Positions 9,247 through 16,980 of a DNA stretch of 64,000 nt are shown one piece after another. Position numbers and translations under genes: made by a program. This DNA comes from Anaerolineales bacterium (GTDB taxonomy: Bacteria > Chloroflexota > Anaerolineae > Anaerolineales > Villigracilaceae): assembly GCA_020634895.1 (NCBI GenBank), contig JACKAV010000001.1, positions 62,001 through 126,000 on the forward strand, read 5' to 3'. How positions within the stretch are numbered: position 1 is the stretch's first letter; each line of letters opens with the position of its first letter. The notes under the pieces were generated by a model, which worked only from the letters and a program-made list of their open reading frames with translations, was not told the DNA's origin and ran no database searches.

Positions 9247-11694
9247 TCAATTGGTATTCTTATTTGACTGATGAGCCGAAATGACCGCTTTCACCCGTGA
9301 TGCGCCGAGCGCTGTTCCAAGTTCGCGGACTGCGGTTTGGAGTGTTTCTTCCACGGTATCTGAACGCTGGATTTTTTGGCTGATGGTGTTCACCAGCGCT
9401 TCGAAATCCGCCTGTTCCTTTGCGGTGGTATAAGATCGGGCATTCTGCAGTGCGGTTGCCAATTGGGCGGCGAGTGTCATCTGGATGTTGGCGTCTTCTT
9501 CGGTAAAGGCATTCACTTGTTCCGCCTGCACATCGAGCACGCCGAGTACTTCATCACCCACGATCATGGGGACAGCCAATTCTGCGCGGGTAAGCGGCAG
9601 CATGGGGTTTGGCAGCCAGCCCGGGTCGCTTTGTACATCGTTCACAATGACTGGCTTGCGGGTACGGGCAGCGCGTGCCACAAGGGATTGTTCACGCCCC
9701 ACCGGGATGTGAGCGGTGCCGTGTGTACCTTCGTGTTCATCGCCTTCCTTGTATCCGCAGGCGACGATTTCGAGTTCATCCGTCTTTTGATTGAGTGTGA
9801 ACACGTGTGCGTGATACAGGTTAAAACCGCGTTGGGTGAGGTGCACGGCTGTCGCCAGCATTTGGAAGGGATCACGGATCGTGGCGGTTGTGGTGCTGAT
9901 TCTTGCCACAGTAGCGAGGTCTTTGGTACGGGCTCTAACGCGCTCTTCCAGCCCTTCCAATGTTTCCTGCAATTGGGAGGTCATATTGTTGAACGCGGAA
10001 GCCAATGTACCTACTTCGTCTTCACTGATGACTTCTGCGCGGCGGTTCAGGTTTCCTTCCGTGACCGCATCCGCAACAGTGGTCAACTTTTGGAGAGGAT
10101 TAACAACCTGACCGGTCAGGAACCAGAGCAGGAACAGAGCCAGGGCGATCAGTGCTGCACTGATGCCAACCTGGGTAAGAGCTGCGGTAGTTGCGCTTCT
10201 TGTAATTTCAGCAAAGGGGACGACCAGACCAAATGCCCAGTGGTCGCCGGTATTGCCCAGATCCACGGGCGCGAAAGCACGGAGATAATTTCCATCGGGG
10301 CTAAGACTGATGAACGCCTCGCCTGCTTCGAGCTTTGCCTGTAGATCGGAAAAGTCGGGGTAGATTTCCTCAGCAGGCTGGTTGACAAGGTCGGGGCGGT
10401 TGCGTACACCGATCAGTGTTCCGGATGAGGTCAGCAGAACCGCATCTGCGGTGCCGTTGTAGAGGTCAACAGTGTCTACCAGATTCTGCACGAACACGAT
10501 GGGAGCATCCACACCGGCGATGCCGTAAAAGTTCCCTTTGTACATGACCGGCACGATAAAAGACGCCATGACCGTGTCCACGCCATTGATCGGATAGATG
10601 AGAGGCGCAAAGGTCATTTCCTGTTTGTTCTGGCGCGGAAGCACATACCAATCGCCAATGCCGGGAGTTTCATACTGTTCCAATGGGGTAACGCTGATAA
10701 CGCCGTCTTCGCCTCGAATCCAATAAGGGATGAATCGTCCAGTTTCATCTGATCTTTCAGTGTTGCGAAATTCCGAATCCAATCCATCGAAGGCATTGGG
10801 TTCCCACAGCGTATAGGTGCCGAGGTATCCCGGATTATCCGCCAACACTTGTCGCAGCATACCGTCGACCTGTTGACGGGTAAGGGTTACTCCAGAGTAT
10901 GGATCTTTGACAGCGCTTAATGACTGTGCCAGTGCGCGGGCTGTATCCAGAGGGATTGAGACCTCTGAGCGGACCGTACCTGCGAATGTGGATGCGTGCT
11001 GAAGTGCATCATCCTGCCCGTTTTGGATGGCTGTTTGTCGGGCGGAGAGGGATGAGTAGGTAACCAAAACTGCGGACAATAACAATAGGATCGTGCCTGC
11101 CCAAACCGTAATTCTGAGCCGCAAACTTCGGTTGACAGCTTTCCTGGCTTGATATGCCGTAAGCGCCGCCAAAAATACGGCGAAGGTGATCGCAACTGCC
11201 GGTCCAACAATGCCATTCCTGCCTGTAACAATACGCCAGGGCGGGTTGATCCATTCGATGACCCATGCCAGAATAAATGCCCCTGCAAGGAGGGCTGCGT
11301 TTTTACGCCGGTTCGATCTGGGCAACAACCACCCTATCATGAGAATACCCACAACCAGCATCGTAAATGTTGCGTTCAGCGTACGACCCTGCGTTGTGGC
11401 TGGATTTGCAACTTGAGTGATCAAAAGAAAATAAAATATGATCGTCAGGGCAAAATCCACCCGTTTGCGAATAGCCAAAACAAAACTTGTTACAGCCAAT
11501 ATTATGGCAATAACGTAGACCGCCATTTTGATGTAACCGGCTGTTGTTGGCTCCAACCCAAAGAGATTTGAAAGGGCATACGAGTATGCCAGAAACGCCA
11601 GTACGGATATGGCGATCACTCCCCAGAATTTGCGTTGAGACTGAATATCTGAAGGGGGGTGCTCTGTCGTTTGTAAAGGATTTGATCGAGTCAT
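9247..11694 (-). CDS. Membrane sensor: multi-TM, dCache-like, HAMP, GAF; no output domain
   Basis: 815 residues. The N-terminal multi-helix region is clearly related to that of the neighbouring 1318-residue sensor (shared WLLP, IEW.NP.WRI pattern). An extracytoplasmic Cache-type domain (about 216-505) contains GYLGTYTLWEPNAFDG, GDWYVLPRQ and MYKGNFYGIAGVD, a pattern usual in dCache_1 sensors. A membrane helix, a HAMP (PLQKLTTVADAVTEGNL), a coiled-coil stretch and one GAF domain follow. The last ~45 residues (ISQKIQRSDTVEETLQ to ALGA) match the tails of the two neighbouring sensors. Nothing that could act as kinase, cyclase or chemoreceptor signalling domain is present. It lies in the signalling operon with 25 and 85 base gaps to its neighbours. 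Confidence 0.9.
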   Translation of the reverse strand: MTRSNPLQTTEHPPSDIQSQRKFWGVIAISVLAFLAYSYALSNLFGLEPTTAGYIKMAVYVIAIILAVTSFVLAIRKRVDFALTIIFYFLLITQVANPATTQGRTLNATFTMLVVGILMIGWLLPRSNRRKNAALLAGAFILAWVIEWINPPWRIVTGRNGIVGPAVAITFAVFLAALTAYQARKAVNRSLRLRITVWAGTILLLLSAVLVTYSSLSARQTAIQNGQDDALQHASTFAGTVRSEVSIPLDTARALAQSLSAVKDPYSGVTLTRQQVDGMLRQVLADNPGYLGTYTLWEPNAFDGLDSEFRNTERSDETGRFIPYWIRGEDGVISVTPLEQYETPGIGDWYVLPRQNKQEMTFAPLIYPINGVDTVMASFIVPVMYKGNFYGIAGVDAPIVFVQNLVDTVDLYNGTADAVLLTSSGTLIGVRNRPDLVNQPAEEIYPDFSDLQAKLEAGEAFISLSPDGNYLRAFAPVDLGNTGDHWAFGLVVPFAEITRSATTAALTQVGISAALIALALFLLWFLTGQVVNPLQKLTTVADAVTEGNLNRRAEVISEDEVGTLASAFNNMTSQLQETLEGLEERVRARTKDLATVARISTTTATIRDPFQMLATAVHLTQRGFNLYHAHVFTLNQKTDELEIVACGYKEGDEHEGTHGTAHIPVGREQSLVARAARTRKPVIVNDVQSDPGWLPNPMLPLTRAELAVPMIVGDEVLGVLDVQAEQVNAFTEEDANIQMTLAAQLATALQNARSYTTAKEQADFEALVNTISQKIQRSDTVEETLQTAVRELGTALGASRVKAVISAHQSNKNTN

Positions 11695-11719
11695 TTTGAG
11701 CTCCTATACTGCCTGTCGC

Positions 11720-13558
11720 TTACTCGTTACTGCCGTCGCCCAGCGCGGACGCTTCGATCGTGACCGCAGTGGGTTTCATGCCGAGGGCATGTCCAAGTTC
11801 GCGGGCAGCAACCTTAAGCGCCTGTTCGATGCTGTTGGTGCTTTGGATGCGCTGACTGATTAAGTTCACGGCGGCTTCGCGTTCGGCGTTTCTTCTGGAT
11901 TCCTCGAAGGTGCGCGCATTCTGAACCGCGACGGCAATTTGAGACGCCAGCGTGGTCTTGACGCTTACATCCAATTCGGTAAAGCGTCCGACGATTTCGG
12001 ATTGCACGTCCAACACGCCGATGACGCGGTTGCTCACGATCATGGGAACTGCCAACTCCGAACGGGTTTGGGGAAGCAGGGGATGGGGGAGGAAGTCCGG
12101 GTCGGTGGTCACATCGTTCACGGTCACGCCTTGTTCGGTGCGGGCTGCACGAGCCACAAGGGATTTTTCACTGTTGAGCGGGATGCTGCGACCTTCTGAA
12201 ACCATTTGACGCCCCACGTCCCCGGCGCCTGCTGTAAGGGTCAGGGTGTCACCAGTTTCGTTCATCATATAAATATGGGCATGGTAGAGATTGAATGATT
12301 TCTTGGAGAGATCGACAACGTCCTGCAGTAGTTTGCCGATGTCTGTGATCGTAGCGGTGGCAATACCCACTTGAGCCACCACACCAAGATCGCTTGCGAT
12401 CTTCTGGCTGTCTTCATATTGTTGGATGTTTTGGATCGCAACTGCCACCTGTGCGCCCAATGTGGATTGAACATCTACATCCGCTTCTGAGAAGGCATTC
12501 ATGCGATCGGATTGAACATCCAATACGCCGAGGAGTCTGTCACCGACCAGCAGCGGCACAGCAAGCTCGGATGCAGTATCCGGCAGCAGGGCGTTCGGCA
12601 GCCAACCTGGGTCGCTGTGTACATCGTTGATGACCACTGCCAGCTTTGTGCGGGCTGCGCGCGCAACAAGGGACTGTTCCTGGCTGACCGGGATCACGGT
12701 CGTGCCGTGTGTGCCTTCATGTTCATCACCTTCCTTCCAGCCACAGGCGATGATTCTTAATTCTTCGGTCTCGTCATCGTAGAGGAAGATATGCGCATGA
12801 TATAAACCAAAACGCCGCTGGGTCAAATGGACGACATTTGCCAGCATCTCGTTCAGGTTTTGAATACCAGAAGTGACCGTACTGATTTCCGCCACATTGG
12901 TAAGGGCTTTGGTACGTTCCACAACGCGCTGTTCCAGCATGGCGCGTTCGGCTTCGATGATCTGATTGATCTGGTTGCTGCGCGCCAGGAACTTCGTCAT
13001 TTCGCTTACAAGATAATTTACCGAATAGACGATCAAACTGATAAGGACGGCGACGATGACCGTGTTACTGATCCAGCCTGCGGATGTGGTCGATGTCACC
13101 TGATAATCGGGCAGGGCGTTCGTGGTGAATAGAAAGGCAAAGGTTGCCATGGTTGCCAGACCGAGCACGGCACTGACAATCGCTCCGCGGCGCCCGAAGA
13201 AAATCGCACCCATAAACGCGAACGCCAAAAGGAAGGTGCGCGCCAATGAACCGCGCCCTTCTGTGTAGAAGTCGAGCACAACGACAAAATAGATCAACAC
13301 CATAAGCCCCCATATTCGAACAGTGTCGCTTACGCGTTTCCAAAAAGCGACGACAAACATGGCAACGAGCATTCCGATGTAAATGGGAATGTACGAATAT
13401 GTGCCTTCATCGAACGCATAGTAAGTGGATGCCAGGATCGCAGGCAAACTGATGAACGTGATCAACTGGAACATGCGTCTTGCCAGCGAATAACGCCAGC
13501 TAAAAAGTGACGCATCCGGGCGGTCTGAAACCTGGGAGGAAAATGTTGATTCTGTCAT
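11720..13558 (-). CDS. Membrane sensor: 6TM module plus two GAF domains; no output domain
   Basis: 612 residues. Six hydrophobic segments fill residues 28-190 with only short loops, so sensing is probably intramembrane (MASE-like) or purely through the cytoplasmic GAFs. A coiled coil (about 198-230) leads into two GAF domains (about 235-390 and 395-555). The two share the block SLVARAART...VNDV.SDP..LP, meaning they arose by duplication. The GAF blocks are also close to that of the 815-residue neighbour. The C-terminal tail (LISQRIQSTNSIEQ to RELGHALG) is the shared tail. No catalytic output domain is present. Second gene of the operon. Confidence 0.9.
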   Translation of the reverse strand: MTESTFSSQVSDRPDASLFSWRYSLARRMFQLITFISLPAILASTYYAFDEGTYSYIPIYIGMLVAMFVVAFWKRVSDTVRIWGLMVLIYFVVVLDFYTEGRGSLARTFLLAFAFMGAIFFGRRGAIVSAVLGLATMATFAFLFTTNALPDYQVTSTTSAGWISNTVIVAVLISLIVYSVNYLVSEMTKFLARSNQINQIIEAERAMLEQRVVERTKALTNVAEISTVTSGIQNLNEMLANVVHLTQRRFGLYHAHIFLYDDETEELRIIACGWKEGDEHEGTHGTTVIPVSQEQSLVARAARTKLAVVINDVHSDPGWLPNALLPDTASELAVPLLVGDRLLGVLDVQSDRMNAFSEADVDVQSTLGAQVAVAIQNIQQYEDSQKIASDLGVVAQVGIATATITDIGKLLQDVVDLSKKSFNLYHAHIYMMNETGDTLTLTAGAGDVGRQMVSEGRSIPLNSEKSLVARAARTEQGVTVNDVTTDPDFLPHPLLPQTRSELAVPMIVSNRVIGVLDVQSEIVGRFTELDVSVKTTLASQIAVAVQNARTFEESRRNAEREAAVNLISQRIQSTNSIEQALKVAARELGHALGMKPTAVTIEASALGDGSNE

Positions 13559-13623
13559 TTCATATTCCTTTTCGAATTTTCTTCGAAGAACTTTTTCTGG
13601 TGTAAATCACAAAAGATCATTTT

Positions 13624-16017
13624 CTAAAGTGCCACTCTTTTCTTGTTTAATACTTCGGTGTTTTGCGCCGAATTGGTATCTATACTGCCTGCGAACGGCA
13701 GGGTCAGGGTAAAGCATGAACCTTTTCCGATTTCGCTTTCCACGGTGATCTGTCCGCTGTGTTGTTCGACCATCGACTTGACAATGGCAAGCCCAAGCCC
13801 ATTGCCCTCGACCTCGCTGGCTTTTCCGCTGCGGACGCGGTAAAAACGATTAAAGATGAACGGCAGGTCTGAGGCAGGAATTCCATACCCGTTATCCTCG
13901 ACCTCAACCGTGACCTGTTCGCTGTAGACCTTCGATTTGACCTGAACTCTGCCGCCCTGCGGCGTGTACTTGATGGCGTTGCCGATCAGGTTGCGGAAGA
14001 TCTGGCGCAAATGCAGCGGGTCGCCGCTGACATATACCGGGGTGGAGGGGAATTCCATATCGAGTGACTGGAGCTTTTCCTGTGCCAGCGGTTGGAACTC
14101 ATTGGACAGCTCGATCAACAGATCACTCAGATTTACGATCTCATGCTTCTGTACCGCCTGCAGGTCCACCTGCGCGAGCGACATCATGTTTTGGATCAGT
14201 TCGCTCATATTCTTGACCGAGTGCTTGATCCGTTCCACAAAATCCTTTTGATTGTCTGTGAGCGGACCCGCCTGACCCATCAACTGGGCATATCCGCCAA
14301 TGGACGTGAGCGGATTCTTGAGGTCGTGCGAAGCGGTGGCGATGAATTCATTCTTGATGCGGTCGAGGTCCTTGAAACGGCTGACATCATGCAGAATGGC
14401 AACCGTCCCGCCATCTTCAATGGGAGCGATAAATGCGGTGAACGTCCGCTTGTCGGGCCAGACCACTTCACCTGATTTCGACATCTTTGCATCAAGTGCT
14501 TCTTTGATCAAATGCGTAAAAGCCTCATATCCGCCTTCTGCGGGCAGGGGCTGGTTAAGCTTTACAGGGTGTTCAAGGAATAACTGCTCGCCGGCGGGAT
14601 TCATCAATGAAAGTTTGCAATCCGCATCGAAGAGCAGGATCGCTTCGGATGCGTGCTGCAAAATGGCTGTGACCTTTTTCTGCTCCGCCGTCACCGATGA
14701 ATACAGGCGGGCATTCTCGATGGCAATAGCCGCCTGGCTGGCGATCGCCTGCAGCAGACGCAGGTGATCGTTGGTGAAATACCCTTCCTGTTCGTGAGTG
14801 AGCAGGATCATGCCCAATAACGAATGACGACCAAATATCGGCGCAGCCAACGCCGAACGGACGGTCAGGCTTTCATCCACCTGCCAGAGCGGGTCATTGA
14901 CCGCGTCTTCGATCACCAATCCCTGGTGAGATTCCTGAATGTGGTGGATCAGCTTGGCTGGCAGGTTCAGTTCTGCGGCTGAGTCGGAAGGGCTCAGTGC
15001 CACTTCATACTTTTCCTGTACTTTGCTCTCGTCTTCACCGAGAATGTACATATTGCCCTGAAGAGCACCGAGCGTTTCCACCGTTCGTTTCAGCAGTACG
15101 TTGGCGAGGTCTTTTGTGTCGAGACGGGCGCTCAACTGTTTGCCGATCTCGGGCAGCAGGTTCAATTCACGGATGCGGCGGCGGGTGACATCCTCCGCTT
15201 CCTTCACGCGCAGTTTGGTGCGGATACGCGCCATCAACTCGTGACGGTCGAAGGGTTTGGTCACATAGTCATCCGCGCCGAGGTTCAAGCCCGATTGGAC
15301 ATCCGCCGGGTCGAGCCGTGCCGCGGTAAGGATGATGACCGGAATGTGCGAAATAGCCGGGTCTTCGCGGATCTCTTCCAACACCGTGAACCCGTCTTTA
15401 TGCGGCATGTTAACGTCCAAAAGGACAAGGTCTGGCATTTCATCGCGGATTCTGTTCAACGCTTCCATGCCGTCGCGGGCAATGATCTGATCGTAGCCTT
15501 CATATTCGAGATAGCGCGTCAGGAGCGTGACGTTATCCATCACATCGTCAGCCACAAGGATCTTGAACTTCCGCTTCGCGCCGGCTTTCTTGCCCATGGG
15601 ATGAGTGATATGTTTCATCTCGTCGATGGCGGCGTTCGCGATCTGACAGATCCTCTCAGGGCGGACTGGTTTGATGATGACTTCGTTCACCTTCAAACGC
15701 TGCGCGGTCACTTTAAGTCCCGGCACATCGTACGCGGTGATCAGATAGGCAAAAGACGGTTTACCGCCGGGGTGGTTCTGCATTTTTTCGATCAGTTCCA
15801 GCCCGGTCATTTCCGGCATGATCATGTCTGTAAATAGGATATCCACGCCTTTGTTCTTCACCTTTTCGAGCGCGTCATTGCCGCTGACCGCCGATACAAC
15901 ATCGACGGCGGGTCCGATCTGGGCGAGTGCGCGCGCAAGGGTGGTTGCGGTGTTCGGGTGGTCATCCACAACGAGAATTCGTACCGGTTCCACAGGAGAG
16001 GAGGTTTGGGTCTTCAT
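13624..16017 (-). CDS. Hybrid histidine kinase: two N-terminal receivers, GAF, PAS, HisKA, HATPase
   Basis: 797 residues, first gene of the seven-gene operon. Two receiver domains come first: one with D64 in LFTDMIMPEM and the lysine in IIKPVRP, the second with D201 in LLDVNMPHKDGF and TKPFD. A GAF domain (about 290-440) and a PAS-like domain (about 448-550) precede the kinase core: H564 in ATASHDLKNPLTS, N-box NLIGNAIKYT, G1 DNGYGIP, G2 GNGLGLAI. No membrane segment, so it is cytoplasmic. Receivers at the N-terminus mean this kinase is itself controlled by phosphotransfer, perhaps from the upstream two-component pair. Tandem 10-base repeats lie 54 bases upstream of its start. Confidence 0.93.
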   Translation of the reverse strand: MKTQTSSPVEPVRILVVDDHPNTATTLARALAQIGPAVDVVSAVSGNDALEKVKNKGVDILFTDMIMPEMTGLELIEKMQNHPGGKPSFAYLITAYDVPGLKVTAQRLKVNEVIIKPVRPERICQIANAAIDEMKHITHPMGKKAGAKRKFKILVADDVMDNVTLLTRYLEYEGYDQIIARDGMEALNRIRDEMPDLVLLDVNMPHKDGFTVLEEIREDPAISHIPVIILTAARLDPADVQSGLNLGADDYVTKPFDRHELMARIRTKLRVKEAEDVTRRRIRELNLLPEIGKQLSARLDTKDLANVLLKRTVETLGALQGNMYILGEDESKVQEKYEVALSPSDSAAELNLPAKLIHHIQESHQGLVIEDAVNDPLWQVDESLTVRSALAAPIFGRHSLLGMILLTHEQEGYFTNDHLRLLQAIASQAAIAIENARLYSSVTAEQKKVTAILQHASEAILLFDADCKLSLMNPAGEQLFLEHPVKLNQPLPAEGGYEAFTHLIKEALDAKMSKSGEVVWPDKRTFTAFIAPIEDGGTVAILHDVSRFKDLDRIKNEFIATASHDLKNPLTSIGGYAQLMGQAGPLTDNQKDFVERIKHSVKNMSELIQNMMSLAQVDLQAVQKHEIVNLSDLLIELSNEFQPLAQEKLQSLDMEFPSTPVYVSGDPLHLRQIFRNLIGNAIKYTPQGGRVQVKSKVYSEQVTVEVEDNGYGIPASDLPFIFNRFYRVRSGKASEVEGNGLGLAIVKSMVEQHSGQITVESEIGKGSCFTLTLPFAGSIDTNSAQNTEVLNKKRVAL

Positions 16018-16070
16018 CGGTTACATTTTCACCCAATTTGTCTCTACAAGCAGTTAGGTTGGATGGGATA

Positions 16071-16090
16071 AAAGTTGGGAAAAGTTGGGA
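16071..16090. promoter_or_regulatory. Tandem direct repeat, candidate OmpR/PhoB-type operator
   Basis: AAAGTTGGGA occurs twice head to tail with exact 10-base period, 54 bases upstream of the first gene of the signalling operon. Winged-helix regulators of the OmpR/PhoB class bind direct repeats of about 10-11 bases, and such a regulator is encoded immediately upstream. The link is inference. Confidence 0.4.
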
Positions 16091-16092
16091 AA

Positions 16093-16130
16093 CGCAAAAC
16101 CCGCCTCGGGCGAAGTCCGAAGCGGGTTCA
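16093..16130 (-). terminator. Rho-independent terminator of the kinase/regulator pair
   Basis: On the minus strand an AACCCGC...GCGGGTT stem with an inner TCGG/CCGA extension is followed by TTTTGCGTTT, 40 bases after the regulator stop. It separates the two-component pair from the seven-gene operon. Confidence 0.75.
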
Positions 16131-16167
16131 ATCCATTGAGTGGAACTTTGTCTGGGAGCGAGTCTAC

Positions 16168-16980
16168 CTAATCAGCCACGAGCCGATAGCCCGTCCCGCG
16201 CACATTCAGCAGGTAGGCAGGGTTGCGCACATCCGCCTCGATGATCTGCCGCAGTTGATGGATGTGATATTTGGCGAGTTCCTGGGCTTCACGCGGGTCG
16301 GTTTGATAGCCCTGCGCCTCGGCGACGAGCGTTTGATAATCGACCACATCGGGTGAGTGACGCGCCAACACAAGCAGATATTCGAAGGAAGTGGGGGGCG
16401 GGGTATTGAGCGGCTCTTCGTTGACAAGCACGCGGCGCGTATGCAGGTCCAGCACCAAAGGTCCGCGTTTGAGGAAGCGTTCTTTTTCCAAAGAAGCGGG
16501 ACTCAATGGCTGTGAGGCTTTGTTGGCGGGTTCCCCATCTTCGAGGCTTTTCAATTCATCCTGTAAAGACTCGATCTGAAGCTGGATCTCCCGTTTGCGT
16601 TTTTCGCGCTGTTGATTCATCAAAATGGACCGGGTGCGTTCAATGATGGCTTCCGGTTTGATGGGCTTGAGCAGATAATCGGTAGCGCCGTGCCGCAGCG
16701 CCTCCACCGCCGAGTTGACGTCGGGCTGCGCCGTGAAGAGTACCACCGGCAGGTTGGGGTGTTCGGCGTGGATGACCTTGAGCGCTTCCATGCCATGCAT
16801 GCCGGGCATACGCAGGTCGGAAAGCACCATGTCGAATTGGGTGGTCTTTAGAAAATCGAGACCTTGTTCCGCGCTTTCGGCTGTGGTGACTTCGAAACCT
16901 GCCTGCTGCAGGATGCGCGCCATGGTCTTGCGCAGGGATGCTTCATCGTCGATGATGAGGATATGACCAGTTGCGTTCAT
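16168..16980 (-). CDS. OmpR/PhoB-family response regulator
   Basis: 270 residues. The receiver domain (1-120) has D11-D12, phosphoacceptor D55 in VLSDLRMPGMHG, T83 in LFTAQP and K in LLKPIKP. A coiled-coil linker (about 125-155, rich in K/E/Q) joins it to a C-terminal winged helix ending in RNPAYLLNVRGTGYRLV, the signature end of the trans_reg_C domain. It should bind DNA as a dimer on direct repeats after phosphorylation. Its start codon overlaps the stop of the upstream histidine kinase by 4 bases (ATGA), making the two a translationally coupled pair. A tandem repeat downstream (16071-16090) is a candidate target. Confidence 0.94.
   Translation of the reverse strand: MNATGHILIIDDEASLRKTMARILQQAGFEVTTAESAEQGLDFLKTTQFDMVLSDLRMPGMHGMEALKVIHAEHPNLPVVLFTAQPDVNSAVEALRHGATDYLLKPIKPEAIIERTRSILMNQQREKRKREIQLQIESLQDELKSLEDGEPANKASQPLSPASLEKERFLKRGPLVLDLHTRRVLVNEEPLNTPPPTSFEYLLVLARHSPDVVDYQTLVAEAQGYQTDPREAQELAKYHIHQLRQIIEADVRNPAYLLNVRGTGYRLVAD

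Noticed and set aside
9376..10344. 322-residue ORF antisense to the 815-residue sensor
   Set aside because: Sequence looks like a shadow frame (Cys/His/Gln rich, no domain), and the opposite strand carries clear Cache/HAMP/GAF domains.
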